DNA of 64,000 nt from Brevibacillus brevis (GCF_022026395.1 NZ_CP041767.1:4062501-4126500); one strand, 5' to 3'. Counted from the stretch's first letter, positions 54,141 through 62,495 are shown. Notes: a model not told the origin generated them from the letters alone. A program made the numbers and translations.

Positions 54141-54242
54141 GGCACACCTAACTAAGAATGCAAATCTCTTTCAAAGAAAAGACCACCCGTAGGCGGTCTA
54201 ATCTATGCTTCAAACTTTTTCATAAATCAGAAGTAATTACTA

Positions 54243-54496
54243 ACCATTCATCGCCTTACTGAAAAAGCAGGACTGAAAAGAATTCGATTTCACGATCTAC
54301 GTCATACTCATGTCGTTATGCTTTGAAAATGCGAGAGAACAATAAACGCATAGCGGAGCGTATGGGATGGTCAAGTGTGAAGATGCTGGATCGCTACTCG
54401 CACATTACACCACACATGCAAAAGGAAACAGCGGATGCTTTCGGGGAAATGTTCTTTTCGGCACCAAATGGCACCAAAAAATCTTTAGTCGAATAA
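54243..54496 (+). pseudogene. Tyrosine recombinase (integrase) C-terminal remnant, frameshifted
   Basis: Only the end of a phage-type integrase remains. One frame gives TIHRLTEKAGLKRIRFHDLR followed by HTHVVML, with the catalytic RHTH. After one missing T near 54321-54325 another frame gives KMRENNKRIAERMGWSSVKM and LDRYSH, with the nucleophilic Tyr, and a tail to the stop at 54494-54496. The N-terminal two thirds are absent. It points towards tRNA-Val, whose 3' end is 113 bp away, the usual arrangement of an integrase beside its tRNA attachment site. This marks the right edge of the accessory island. Confidence 0.85.
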
Positions 54497-54565
54497 AGGG
54501 CACCACTTCGGCACCAATTTGCTCTTGATCGTAAAAAAGGGAACTAGTGGGGTCGTTATAAACAT

Positions 54566-54595
54566 AAGAAAAACCCTTGATTTCTCAAGGGTTCT
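54566..54595 (-). terminator. Terminator of the tRNA operon
   Basis: AACCCTTGA and TCAAGGGTT (54572-54593) pair. On the minus strand TTTTTC follows. Confidence 0.8.
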
Positions 54596-54608
54596 AGCGT
54601 TTATATTA

Positions 54609-54684
54609 TGGTGATCCGGACTGGGTTCGAACCAGCGACCCCCACCCTGTCAAGATGGTGCTCTCCCAACTGAGCTACCGGATC
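54609..54684 (-). tRNA. tRNA-Val (GAC)
   Basis: A 76-nt cloverleaf with encoded CCA. The acceptor stem is GATCCGG/CCGGATC, the D-arm AGCTCAGTTGGGAGAGC, the anticodon loop TTGACAG (GAC) and the T-arm CTGGTTCGAACCCAG. It is the second of two tRNAs on the minus strand. An integrase remnant lies just beyond its 3' end, so this gene probably served as the attachment site. Confidence 0.95.
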
Positions 54685-54709
54685 ATGGGATATATGTGTG
54701 ATCGTTTAA

Positions 54710-54786
54710 TGGTGGGCCCTGTAGGACTCGAACCTACGACCAATCGGTTATGAGCCGACCGCTCTGACCAACTGAGCTAAGGGCCC
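54710..54786 (-). tRNA. tRNA-Ile2 (CAU, lysidine type)
   Basis: A 77-nt cloverleaf with encoded CCA. The acceptor stem is GGGCCCT/AGGGCCC, the anticodon loop CTCATAA (CAT) and the T-arm GTAGGTTCGAGTCCTAC. The body matches the Bacillus isoleucine tRNA that reads AUA after lysidine modification of C34, more closely than elongator Met tRNA. It is the first tRNA of the pair. Confidence 0.9.
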
Positions 54787-55150
54787 GAATCGTATCGGAC
54801 GTCGATCACATTTATTACTATACAGCATCGTAAAATGGATTTCAAGAGGAAATGAATAATTTCTTGTAAAAATTTTCACTCGTACCAAAAGAACACTAAG
54901 AAACCCAGTGAAATCAGGCTTGTTTTTACCTGTAAAAAGCCATTCCCCACCGCTGCTGCCCACATCCCCTACCAAAACATGGGATTCCTTGCATGATGGC
55001 ATCGCATCATACATGACTGCATCAAGGCACTTAAGCTCCACCGGTGAAGAATTGGCTCCTGACAGACTTAAGGCAATCCAAGAAAGGTTACAAAAAGAAA
55101 CAAGATAATTAGGTAACGATTGAAACAAACTCCATCATCCCAAACCTAAC
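54787..55150. other. Intergenic stretch upstream of the tRNA operon
   Basis: This should hold the tRNA promoter (minus strand). An open frame at 54908-55108 on the plus strand has no binding site and I do not support it as a gene. Confidence 0.4.
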
Positions 55151-55744
55151 CTACCCCGCCTGCTCCGTACCTTTCCCTTTCTCCTCGACACGCAACTCGG
55201 CTTCCTGTTGCTTCAACGCCTCGCTTCGTACCAAGTCCGCCTCCTGCTCATCTCTCATCCGATGCGCCATGCGGCTAGAAGCATTGGCTGCCACACTCGC
55301 CACGAGGTCGTCCAAAAATGTGTGAACGCGTCCCTCTGCCGACTTGGTATCCAGCCTTTTAATCACGCCGACCTTGTGCTTATCCAAATGTCCAAAGGTG
55401 GTAACTGCGATACTTCCATATCCAAATACGGAGCCTAGCGCCAATGTTTCGTCGCATCCGAACAGTCCTTCATCTGACGCGATAATGGATTGAAGCGGTT
55501 CAGACAAGAGGCCCTTCTCTGCTAACGTATCCAACTCAACGCCAACCAGGATGGCGTGCTGCATTTCCCTTTTTTCCAAGACCGCGTTCACGCTCTCGAT
55601 GCACTGCGCCATCGTGAGATCTGGATGGTAAGGCGATTGCATGAGATAGACGATTTCTGCGATATCATCCACCGTCACTCCGCGTTCTGCCAAACGTGCG
55701 AGAGCAGCGTTTCTGACTTCGATGCTGTGTACTTGCTTCTTCAT
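55151..55744 (-). CDS. Phosphatidylglycerophosphatase A-family protein (YutG-like)
   Basis: A homologue of the PgpA/YutG family, which dephosphorylates phosphatidylglycerophosphate in phosphatidylglycerol synthesis; YutG-like forms are soluble. Family landmarks are ARLAERGVTVDDIAEIVYLM, SPYHPDLT, the acidic stretch FGCDETLALGSVFGYGSIAV and the Asp-rich VHTFLDDLVASVAANASSR. I start at ATG 55744 (MKKQVHSIEV, 197 residues). The frame continues upstream to 55864, but the added part is not family-like. The C-terminal 30 residues are a charged extension (EEKGKGTEQAG) not needed for the fold. Confidence 0.78.
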   Translation of the reverse strand: MKKQVHSIEVRNAALARLAERGVTVDDIAEIVYLMQSPYHPDLTMAQCIESVNAVLEKREMQHAILVGVELDTLAEKGLLSEPLQSIIASDEGLFGCDETLALGSVFGYGSIAVTTFGHLDKHKVGVIKRLDTKSAEGRVHTFLDDLVASVAANASSRMAHRMRDEQEADLVRSEALKQQEAELRVEEKGKGTEQAG

Positions 55745-55920
55745 ATAAGAGACAACCCCTTCCACAAATCGAGTGAAGTCGTTTCCTACCATAGTATCAC
55801 ACGCTGACCAAATTGCGACAATCTTTCGCCCAAAGCCTGACTCTGCACCCAAACTCTTGGGCATGCCCGCTCGCTCCTGTATAATAATGAACAGGAATAT
55901 CCCATAAGGAGGACACCGCA

Positions 55921-56625
55921 GTGGCCCTTGAGGAAATCATCTTGGAAAGCCGGCATTTGGGGACGCCGGAAAAGCTGATTGTCTACACACCCCAACGCTA
56001 CTCGCCACTCTACTCGTATCCAGTCCTCTTCGTACAAGATGGAGAAGATTACTTGGCAATGGGCAGAATGGCTTCTTTGCTGGATCAATTGAATGGGGAC
56101 AAAGAATTGCCTGATATCATCGCTGTCTTTCTCCCTGTCGAGAAAAGCAAACGGAACGACCGTTATCATCCGGATGGCAAGGAGCACATGGCCTACCGTC
56201 GCTTCCTCGCCGAAGAAGTCGTGAGCTATGTCGATACGCATTACTCCACACATCCTTTGGGCAACGCACGAACACTTCTTGGCGAATCTTTGGGCGGAGT
56301 TGTCTCTCTGTTCACGGCGCTCAACTATCCACATACGTTTGGACAAGTTGCCTGCCAGTCGATTGCCATGGACGCAAAGCTAAATCGCTTGGTAGCTGAC
56401 ACTGACTTTTCCGTACCGCAGACCATTTATTTGGAGATCGGGACGGAGGAAACGGCAGTAAGCACAGGGCGCGGCACATTGAATCTTCTTGCGGCCAATG
56501 AAGAGCTGCGCGAGATTTTGGGCACGAAAAAAGCCACCCTCGTTTATGAAACGTTTGAGGGTGACCATACGTGGGGCCACTGGCAGCGCAATCTACCGCG
56601 TATGCTAAAGACGCTTTACGGGTAA
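55921..56625 (+). CDS. Putative esterase (esterase D / enterochelin esterase-like)
   Basis: A 234-residue alpha/beta hydrolase of the PF00756 type. The nucleophile motif is LLGESLGGVVS near residue 125 and the His is in FEGDHTWGHW near 215; VLFVQDGEDYL near 37-47 is the usual early strand. It starts with GTG 55921, with AAGGAGG seven bases upstream. Related enzymes act on ferric siderophore esters, S-formylglutathione or other small esters; the substrate cannot be predicted. No signal peptide is seen. Confidence 0.8.
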   Translation: MALEEIILESRHLGTPEKLIVYTPQRYSPLYSYPVLFVQDGEDYLAMGRMASLLDQLNGDKELPDIIAVFLPVEKSKRNDRYHPDGKEHMAYRRFLAEEVVSYVDTHYSTHPLGNARTLLGESLGGVVSLFTALNYPHTFGQVACQSIAMDAKLNRLVADTDFSVPQTIYLEIGTEETAVSTGRGTLNLLAANEELREILGTKKATLVYETFEGDHTWGHWQRNLPRMLKTLYG

Positions 56626-56627
56626 AC

Positions 56628-56786
56628 TTACCGTGGCTGTTCTTCTTGCGAACCTTCATCCTTAATCGTCGATACGAGAGCATCTTCGAACTCCCCTTTT
56701 CGTATCGCAGTCAAGATCGTGAAGGTCAGCACAGACAATAGAAGCAGGACGAGAAAAATGAATGTGATCATCATAGCCGTATGCAT
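56628..56786 (-). CDS. Small single-span membrane protein
   Basis: A 52-codon gene (MHTAMMITFIFLVLLLLSVL, then TFTILTAIRKGEFEDALVST and a charged tail KDEGSQEEQPR). One transmembrane helix of about 20 residues is followed by a cytosolic acidic tail. AAGGAGG lies 11 bases before the ATG. It is convergent with the esterase gene, with only two bases between their stops. No family is recognised. Confidence 0.65.
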   Translation of the reverse strand: MHTAMMITFIFLVLLLLSVLTFTILTAIRKGEFEDALVSTIKDEGSQEEQPR

Positions 56787-56931
56787 GCAGTGCGGCACCT
56801 CCTTGCACTACACAGTCTTTCCTTTGGCGCAAGGAATATACGGACCCACGCTTAACATTACACAAATGAAGAATTTTCTGTTAAAATAAGATCTTGTAGA
56901 GCATGATAGATAGTAAGGAGGAGTGGTTCTG

Positions 56932-57441
56932 ATGATGTACAGTATCGTAATATTCCCATCTAGCAAGGTGCAAGAAGTAGCCAACTCTTACCGGAAACGT
57001 TATGACCCGGGCTATGCTTTGGTTCCTCCATATATTCGTTTGAAGGAAGCCTTTGAGCTGGACGAAGCCAAGCTTCCTGAGCTTGTGAGCCATCTGGAGC
57101 AGGTTGCCTCCTCTACCGACAGCTTTTCGGCTCATTTCCATCGGGTATCTTCTTTCCACCCTACCACCAACGTGATCTATTTGGCTGTGCAAAACAAGGA
57201 ACCATTTAACGAGTTGCATCAAAAGATTGCCAATCAGTGTGTGAATGAAAAAGAAACCTACGCATACGTACCGCATCTGACCATCGGGCGCGACCTGTCC
57301 GACGATGAGCTGCGGGATGTAACCGGCCAACTGAGTATGGCAAAAATTGACCTGAACAGCGAAATTGATCGCTTCCACTTGATTTATCAGCTCGAGGATG
57401 GCATCTGGAGCGTTTACCAGACTTTCCTTCTCAAAAAATAA
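56932..57441 (+). CDS. yjcG: YjcG-like 2H phosphoesterase/RNA ligase-fold protein, first HxT motif altered
   Basis: A 169-residue protein of the YjcG group in the 2H phosphoesterase (LigT) superfamily. Such enzymes use two His-x-Thr motifs. The N-terminus (YSIVIFPSSKVQEVANSYRK) and RYDPGYALVPP match YjcG well. The second motif is intact (YVPHLTIGRD), but at the place of the first motif the sequence reads PPYIRLKEAF, so both His and Thr are changed. Catalysis by the normal two-His mechanism therefore looks lost. The start is ATG 56932, eight bases after AAGGAGGAG. A yjcF-like gene follows, as in Bacillus subtilis. Confidence 0.8.
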   Translation: MMYSIVIFPSSKVQEVANSYRKRYDPGYALVPPYIRLKEAFELDEAKLPELVSHLEQVASSTDSFSAHFHRVSSFHPTTNVIYLAVQNKEPFNELHQKIANQCVNEKETYAYVPHLTIGRDLSDDELRDVTGQLSMAKIDLNSEIDRFHLIYQLEDGIWSVYQTFLLKK

Positions 57442-57463
57442 ACACCCTTTCCTTAACCACCAA

Positions 57464-57500
57464 CCCTCCCTGCGAATAATCGTAGGGAGGGATATTTTCT
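57464..57500 (+). terminator. Intrinsic terminator after the yjcG-like gene
   Basis: CCCTCCCTGCG (57464-57474) and CGTAGGGAGGG (57481-57491) pair over 11 bases with one wobble, followed by ATATTTTCT. Confidence 0.75.
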
Positions 57501-57518
57501 AACAAAGGACGAATATCG

Positions 57519-57974
57519 ATGAACCTGCAAACCTACCAGATCCAAAGAGTCACCACTGAACAAGAATTGGCGGATGCCCTGTCTGTACGCCGTGTCGTTT
57601 TCATCGAGGAACAGGAAGTACCGGAAGAGTTGGAAATCGATGAGCATGACACACTGGATGGCGAGACGATTCATTTTGTGACCTACCGCGATGGAAAGCC
57701 AGTGGGCGCAAGCCGTATCCGCACCTACGCACCATGCGTGGGAAAAATTGAACGGGTGGCGGTTGCCAAAACAGAACGCGGTACCGGGCTGGGCCGCCAA
57801 ATCATGCTTGAGATGGAAGCGCTGGCTAAACAACACGGGTATGACAGCCTGAAACTGAACGCACAGACGCAAGCCCAACGGTTTTATGAAAAGCTCGGCT
57901 ATGAGCCTTTTGGCGACTTATTTGACGATGCAGGTATCGAGCATATTGCGATGGTCAAATCCATTCGCGAATAA
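57519..57974 (+). CDS. yjcF: GNAT-family N-acetyltransferase (YjcF-like)
   Basis: A 151-residue GNAT enzyme that would transfer an acetyl group from acetyl-CoA to an unknown amine. The acetyl-CoA-binding motif A is IERVAVAKTERGTGLGRQIM (R-x-x-G-x-G/A form RGTGLG), and the end of the fold is seen in RFYEKLGYEPFG. The N-terminus VRRVVFIEEQEVPEELEIDE is characteristic of YjcF/ElaA-like members. It follows the yjcG-like gene across a terminator, matching the B. subtilis gene order. Confidence 0.82.
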   Translation: MNLQTYQIQRVTTEQELADALSVRRVVFIEEQEVPEELEIDEHDTLDGETIHFVTYRDGKPVGASRIRTYAPCVGKIERVAVAKTERGTGLGRQIMLEMEALAKQHGYDSLKLNAQTQAQRFYEKLGYEPFGDLFDDAGIEHIAMVKSIRE

Positions 57975-58007
57975 CAGAAACTGCGTGCAGCTCCATTCCC
58001 TCATTTG

Positions 58008-58060
58008 GAAAAACAACCTCGTTTTCGCGCTGATCATCATGCGAAGCGAGGTTGTTTTTC
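58008..58060. terminator. Bidirectional terminator between convergent genes
   Basis: AAACAACCTCG (58011-58021) and CGAGGTTGTTT (58047-58057) pair, with an inner TTCGC/GCGAA stem and T or A runs on both sides. Confidence 0.8.
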
Positions 58061-58073
58061 ATTGAGAAAAAAA

Positions 58074-58973
58074 TTATTTCACCAGCGGTTTCCGGATGGC
58101 CTCAATCACGCGATCCAAAGAGTCAGCACCGTAGCCCTCTGCTACTTTCTGTGTGGCCAATTCTAGCAATGGCATCAACCAATCAACGGGGATTCCCTGT
58201 TCCTGGCTGGCATGGATGATGTGTTCAAGTCCTAGTTTGTTCGTATTCAAATTGGACACATCGGTCGTGAAGTTTCCTTCATCACGGGCACGTGCGGCAA
58301 CCGGGTCTGTCAAGAGCGGCGCAATCAAGTGATTTACCCAGTTGGTTGCGTATGGAAGGAACTCTGTTCCTGTTATGTTTGCCGTACTTAATAGGGCATG
58401 TGCATGCATAGAGCCATACCAAGCCCCATACATCATGGTAAGCAGCGACAAATCATAGATCAACGGAACTCCATAGTCTTCACCGAGATAGGCAGCGTTA
58501 CCTCCCAACAGTTTCAATGTCGGTTCATATGCTTCAAATAGAGCCTTCGACCCACCGTAGAAAATGAGTGTTTCGGGCAGTCCAATCATTTGAGGGATAG
58601 CCATGATCGCTCCATCGAGATATTGCCCACCGCGTTCGCTTACCCACTTGGCTGTCTTGCGTGCGTCCTCCGGGGTTCCGGTGGTGAGGTTGACGATGAC
58701 ACGGTCTGATAATTCATTTTTCAAGGGCTCTAGCAGATCATGCATGACTTTGTAGGTCGATAAGCAAACAACAACCAAGTTGCTTGCCGAGATTGCCTCA
58801 TCTACACTGCCCGCCAGCACTGCCCCCTTCTCGACTAGACCTTTGGCTCTATCTGCTGAGCGGTTCCAGACAGTCGTTGGATGACCGCCTTTTAGAAAAG
58901 CATCCGCGAGTGCTACTCCCATATGGCCAAGGCCAATAACTGTTACAGACGCGGGAATTGATGTTGTTTTCAT
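58074..58973 (-). CDS. Imine reductase-like NAD(P)-dependent dehydrogenase
   Basis: A 299-residue member of the beta-hydroxyacid dehydrogenase / imine reductase superfamily. The Rossmann motif is VTVIGLGHMGVALA at residues 10-23. The cofactor-specificity loop has VWNRSADRAKG, where Asn-Arg-Ser after the second strand favours NADPH. The long interdomain helix and the C-terminal helical domain (LIYDLSLLTMMYGAWYGSMH) fit imine reductases better than 6-phosphogluconate-type enzymes, because the catalytic Lys of the latter is absent. It is divergent from a TetR-type regulator, with an operator inside its promoter. The natural substrate is unknown. Confidence 0.82.
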   Translation of the reverse strand: MKTTSIPASVTVIGLGHMGVALADAFLKGGHPTTVWNRSADRAKGLVEKGAVLAGSVDEAISASNLVVVCLSTYKVMHDLLEPLKNELSDRVIVNLTTGTPEDARKTAKWVSERGGQYLDGAIMAIPQMIGLPETLIFYGGSKALFEAYEPTLKLLGGNAAYLGEDYGVPLIYDLSLLTMMYGAWYGSMHAHALLSTANITGTEFLPYATNWVNHLIAPLLTDPVAARARDEGNFTTDVSNLNTNKLGLEHIIHASQEQGIPVDWLMPLLELATQKVAEGYGADSLDRVIEAIRKPLVK

Positions 58974-59064
58974 CGATCTGACACTCCATTCCTTTTATTT
59001 TTCTCAAGCGAGATGATCAAGAGCTGCATACAAGGTCTGTTGCTCTTGATTGCGATTCTAAAGC

Positions 59065-59102
59065 TTTACACTAGTGTGAATGTCAATACAAAATTCAATG
59101 AT
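59065..59102 (-). promoter_or_regulatory. Promoter of the imine reductase gene with a TetR-type operator
   Basis: On the minus strand TTGACA (59086-59081) is followed by TTCACACTAGTGTAAAG and a -10-like TTTAGA. The spacer is a palindrome, ACACTAGTGT at its core (59068-59077), extended by TT/AA with one mismatch. A repressor bound there would block RNA polymerase. The divergent TetR gene starts about 95 bp away. Confidence 0.7.
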
Positions 59103-59174
59103 TCTTGACACTTCTCACCAGGTGGAATAACATGAACTCAGAAACATACGATTCCGTATCTTTTGAGGTGAGCT

Positions 59175-59690
59175 ATGCAATACGTACGTGAAGATTGGAT
59201 TCGGGCAGGGCTCGATATGTTGGCTGAAGCAGGCATTGACGCTGTTCGCGTGGAACCCCTCGCCAGAAAACTGAAGATCAGCAAGGGTAGCTTTTATCAT
59301 CACTTTCCAGATCGTCAAGCGCTTCTGGACTCCATGATCGATTATTGGCAGGAGCATGCGACGGAGCGAATCATTCGAGCGCCACACTCGGACAACATGT
59401 CGTTGGAACAGCTGTTGTCGAGCGTTTTTAGCAGCGAGCGAAAAATTGAGGCCGCCATCTACAACTGGGCGAAACAGCATCCGCCCCTATCCAAGCGTCT
59501 CGTGGAAATCGAGCAGCGCAGGATCGGCTTCGTTGCCTCCTTGTATGAGAAAAAAGGGCTGGCTCCGACCGATGCAACGGCACGTGCTCAACTCGCGTAT
59601 CTCCTCTATATTGGTTGGCTCGTGCGCCGAGAGCTGGAAGCGCCTTTTGATATGTCCGTACCCTTGGATCATTTTATGAATTGGATTTGA
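59175..59690 (+). CDS. TetR-family transcriptional regulator
   Basis: A 171-residue regulator. The N-terminal HTH is typical of TetR (IDAVRVEPLARKLKISKGSF followed by YHHFPDRQALLD, residues 20-55). The C-terminal ligand-binding part is helical, and short for the family. GAGGTGAG precedes the ATG. It is divergent from the imine reductase-like gene, and the palindrome in the shared region is its probable operator; it most likely represses that gene and perhaps itself. Confidence 0.88.
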   Translation: MQYVREDWIRAGLDMLAEAGIDAVRVEPLARKLKISKGSFYHHFPDRQALLDSMIDYWQEHATERIIRAPHSDNMSLEQLLSSVFSSERKIEAAIYNWAKQHPPLSKRLVEIEQRRIGFVASLYEKKGLAPTDATARAQLAYLLYIGWLVRRELEAPFDMSVPLDHFMNWI

Positions 59691-59795
59691 ATACCCCCTG
59701 CCTGACAGATTGTCTTGCGCAGGGATTTTTTCACCCAAAAACATACGAATGCGTATCTTTCGAAAAAAACCTTACGAATCATAGGAGGCCTTCCC

Positions 59796-60218
59796 ATGAC
59801 GCATGTTTTCACCATCTCATCTGCTATCTTCTTAGTCATCGTGTCCTTGCTGCATTTCTATTGGGCATTCGGAGGAAAATGGGGGACTGATTCCGTCATT
59901 CCCACAACAGCCGATCATTCACGCCGGACTTTTTCCCCCGGGAAAGGCGGTACGATCGTCGTAGCCTGCTTGCTGGCTTGTGCCGCTTACATTTTGCTCG
60001 CCCAAAACGGTTACCTCCCGCCTGTATTAGCCCCTTCTTTGATTCAATGGGGATGCATTGCCTGTGCCGCTGTATTCGTTCTACGCGCTGTGGGAGACTT
60101 TACCTATATTGGCTTTTTTAAAAAAGTAAAAAATACGAAGTTTGCCCGTCAAGATACGGCATTGTATACCCCTTTATGCTTGTGGTTAGGGATATCCTTT
60201 TTGCTCGCATTGTTTTAA
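59796..60218 (+). CDS. DUF3995-type membrane protein
   Basis: A 140-residue membrane protein with four predicted helices (about 5-22, 52-70, 80-98, 122-139). FYWAFGGKWG in the first loop and DFTYIGFFKKVKNTKFARQD near the third are features of DUF3995 proteins. ATG 59796 with AGGAGG is chosen over upstream in-frame codons. Function is unknown. It is 105 bp after the TetR gene and may share its transcript. Confidence 0.75.
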   Translation: MTHVFTISSAIFLVIVSLLHFYWAFGGKWGTDSVIPTTADHSRRTFSPGKGGTIVVACLLACAAYILLAQNGYLPPVLAPSLIQWGCIACAAVFVLRAVGDFTYIGFFKKVKNTKFARQDTALYTPLCLWLGISFLLALF

Positions 60219-60223
60219 GCTCA

Positions 60224-60262
60224 CAAAAAACCCTCTTCCCATAAAAAAGAAGAGGGTCGCTT
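60224..60262. terminator. Bidirectional terminator
   Basis: ACCCTCTTC (60230-60238) and GAAGAGGGT (60249-60257) pair perfectly between convergent genes. Confidence 0.75.
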
Positions 60263-60280
60263 CTGTTTCGTATGGATGAA

Positions 60281-61126
60281 TTACACCTTCCGCTTCGCCG
60301 CAATCGCACGTAGCCGTTCAACAGCATCCATCGTTGCCGTATGAGAGCCGAGCATCGCATGAAACGGCTCCTCTCCACGCCAGCCATGGAAATCAGAACC
60401 GCCCGTTACAACAAGTCCGTATTGCGCTGCCCACTTGCTGTAGCGCAATTTTTGAACCTCATCGTTGTCAGGGTGATTGACTTCAATCCCGTCCAATCCG
60501 AATACAATCAACTCTTCGACCAGCTCATCATCGTCATACAGACCTGGATGAGCCAGCACCGCCACTCCGCCGGCCTCTTGGATCAGCGTGATCGCTTCCT
60601 GCGGGGTAATACGTGGAGGATTGACATAAGCCGCTCCCCCTTTGCCCAAGTACTTATCGAAGGCCTCTGCGATCGTTGAAACGACACCCAGCTCAATCAG
60701 TTCTTCTGCAATATGCGGTCGCCCGATGTTTTTGTCCGTGCCCTGCTTGCGGCGGTATACCTTTTCCAATGAAATGTCGATGCCGAGCTCCTGCAGCCTT
60801 GCGATCAGCAGTTGGTTACGCTCATGTCTTGTCTCTCGCAAACGGAAGAGTCGCTCTTCAAAAGCCGGGTCTTCATACGGGACAAAATAGCCAAGAACGT
60901 GAATATCCTGCCCCTTCCCTACGGAGCTCACTTCCACTCCCGGAATGATTTCCACGCCGATTGCGCGGGCTGCCTCCATTGCTTCTGGTATCCCCGCTAC
61001 CGTGTCGTGATCCGTGATCGCCAGTGCAGCAAGTCCTGCCTCCTTCGCCAAACGTACGTTTTCCGCAGGCTCACAGGTACCGTCTGACGCTTTTGTATGG
61101 GTATGTAAATCTGCCTTAAGTTCCAT
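60281..61126 (-). CDS. PHP-domain phosphoesterase (YciV/TrpH-like)
   Basis: A 281-residue PHP metal-dependent phosphatase; YciV-type members hydrolyse 3',5'-nucleotide bisphosphates and act on short RNA 5' ends. Metal ligands are visible in order: DLHTHTKASDG at 6-16, AITDHDTV at 36-43, the Glu in GVEVSS near 66, LAHPGLY near 193, and the C-terminal GGSDFHG. AGGAGTGG lies before the ATG. It stands alone between terminators. Confidence 0.85.
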   Translation of the reverse strand: MELKADLHTHTKASDGTCEPAENVRLAKEAGLAALAITDHDTVAGIPEAMEAARAIGVEIIPGVEVSSVGKGQDIHVLGYFVPYEDPAFEERLFRLRETRHERNQLLIARLQELGIDISLEKVYRRKQGTDKNIGRPHIAEELIELGVVSTIAEAFDKYLGKGGAAYVNPPRITPQEAITLIQEAGGVAVLAHPGLYDDDELVEELIVFGLDGIEVNHPDNDEVQKLRYSKWAAQYGLVVTGGSDFHGWRGEEPFHAMLGSHTATMDAVERLRAIAAKRKV

Positions 61127-61233
61127 CCTCGTCCACTCCTTCTTTTCTTTATTCTACAAGTCTGAATCGGCATTGCCGTACATAGTATGAGACTAAGCTT
61201 CGATTCCCAATGGTTGAACCGAGGAGGATGTCC

Positions 61234-61596
61234 ATGCGGTTAAAAAACAAGACCCTTACCGGTGTCGTTCAGCCACTCTCTTATGTTGACAAAATGCTGC
61301 GGCAACAAGGCTTTCATCGATCAGGCGGGGACAGTATGCCCACGTACGATGTCGTCATGTACGACTCCGCCAGCAGCAGCGCGTATTTTTTGCGCATCCC
61401 TACGAACTACACCAGCACAACGACCGGAAAAGGGGAACTGAATGTCAAACTGGGTCATCCGTATTTGGAAGCAAAGTTCTATATGAACACCTCATCCGAA
61501 GAAGTATTTTTCATTCCCAAGGCCGTCCGCGAAGCTGCAGAGCATAAGCTAGCAGAAATCGCCGATTACCTTTCTGCTCCCTCGGCTCCATCCTGA
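61234..61596 (+). CDS. YugN-like family protein
   Basis: A 120-residue protein of the YugN-like family, function unknown. ATG 61234 (MRLKNKTLTGVVQPLSYVDK) has GAGGAGG at good spacing; upstream in-frame ATGs are too near it. YDVVMYDSASSSAYFLRIPT and LGHPYLEAKFY are family-like. The C-terminal 30 codons overlap the end of the convergent MBL hydrolase gene. Confidence 0.7.
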   Translation: MRLKNKTLTGVVQPLSYVDKMLRQQGFHRSGGDSMPTYDVVMYDSASSSAYFLRIPTNYTSTTTGKGELNVKLGHPYLEAKFYMNTSSEEVFFIPKAVREAAEHKLAEIADYLSAPSAPS

Positions 61597-62495
61597 ACAG
61601 TTCTCCACAACCACCGATTTTGTTCAAACCGGTATACCACCCTCTTTGTTTTCTGCAGCCCGACCAAGTAACCCATAAACGCTGTCCGAAACAGGACATA
61701 ACTCGAAGCATTTTCTATGGAAATGTGTAAACGCTCACACAGGAGAGCTAACGCTTCTTCTGGTGTTCTCTCCTCTACGAAAATGTCGCAGATCACCGAG
61801 AAAATCCGCTCATGCCAAGCAATATTTTTATTCACGGCATCATGAGAGGTGGTGGTATATGCTCCGTGCCCAGGCAAGTATCCCTTGTAGTTGGTTGCAA
61901 GCAGTTTATGAAGACTGAGTAAGGTCTCATGCGCATCTACAAGAAACGGCAGCTTGTGCTTTTCCAAAACCTCTTCGCCTAAATAACTGTCGGCAGCGAA
62001 GCAAATCTCGTCACAGACGACGCCAACCTGTTGCCAGCTATGCCCCGGCAGAGAAAGGATAAAGAAAGGTACGCCATCTATCTCGATCCCTTCATCCAGT
62101 GGAAGGAGGTGGTCCACCCGAGAAGGCTGCGCCAGCAAAAACTTGTTTTGGAGATCCGCAAGTGGGGCTGCACCCATGTTCAAGTAAATGGGCTCAAGTA
62201 TCGGATTCCGAATGATCGCCTCTTCCAGAGGTGGCGCATAGACCCTTGCTTCGGGCCAGCATCCGAGCAAGTAGGCGTTGCCACCGAAATGGTCGGCATG
62301 AGAATGCGTTTGAATGATTGCACACAAGGGCTGGGCGATAGCGTCCAGTCCTTTCTTGATTTTTTTGGCGTTTTGGGTATCCAGACCAGAATCAATCAGG
62401 ATCGCTCCACGCTCACCAATGACAAGTCCTATGTTAACATGACCGGGAAAATAGCCGACACGCTCCGTTATCATTTGAAATGCTTGTCCAGACAA
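61566..62495 (-). CDS. MBL-fold metallo-hydrolase
   Basis: A 309-residue metallo-beta-lactamase-fold protein. The zinc motif is THSHADHFGG near 63-72, followed by the His in SLPGHSWQQVG, the Asp in FAADSYLG and a late His in LPGHGAYTT. The C-terminal helical domain (about 225-290) is typical of broad hydrolases in Bacilli. The start is TTG 62495 with GAGGG upstream, overlapping the end of the YitT operon partner by coupling distance. It overlaps the 3' end of the YugN-like gene by 31 bases. Substrate unknown. Confidence 0.78.
   Translation of the reverse strand: MSGQAFQMITERVGYFPGHVNIGLVIGERGAILIDSGLDTQNAKKIKKGLDAIAQPLCAIIQTHSHADHFGGNAYLLGCWPEARVYAPPLEEAIIRNPILEPIYLNMGAAPLADLQNKFLLAQPSRVDHLLPLDEGIEIDGVPFFILSLPGHSWQQVGVVCDEICFAADSYLGEEVLEKHKLPFLVDAHETLLSLHKLLATNYKGYLPGHGAYTTTSHDAVNKNIAWHERIFSVICDIFVEERTPEEALALLCERLHISIENASSYVLFRTAFMGYLVGLQKTKRVVYRFEQNRWLWRTVQDGAEGAER

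Noticed and set aside
54908-55108. 66-codon plus-strand frame upstream of the tRNA genes
   Set aside because: It has no binding site, starts with GTG in a repeat-like context and has no recognisable protein features.
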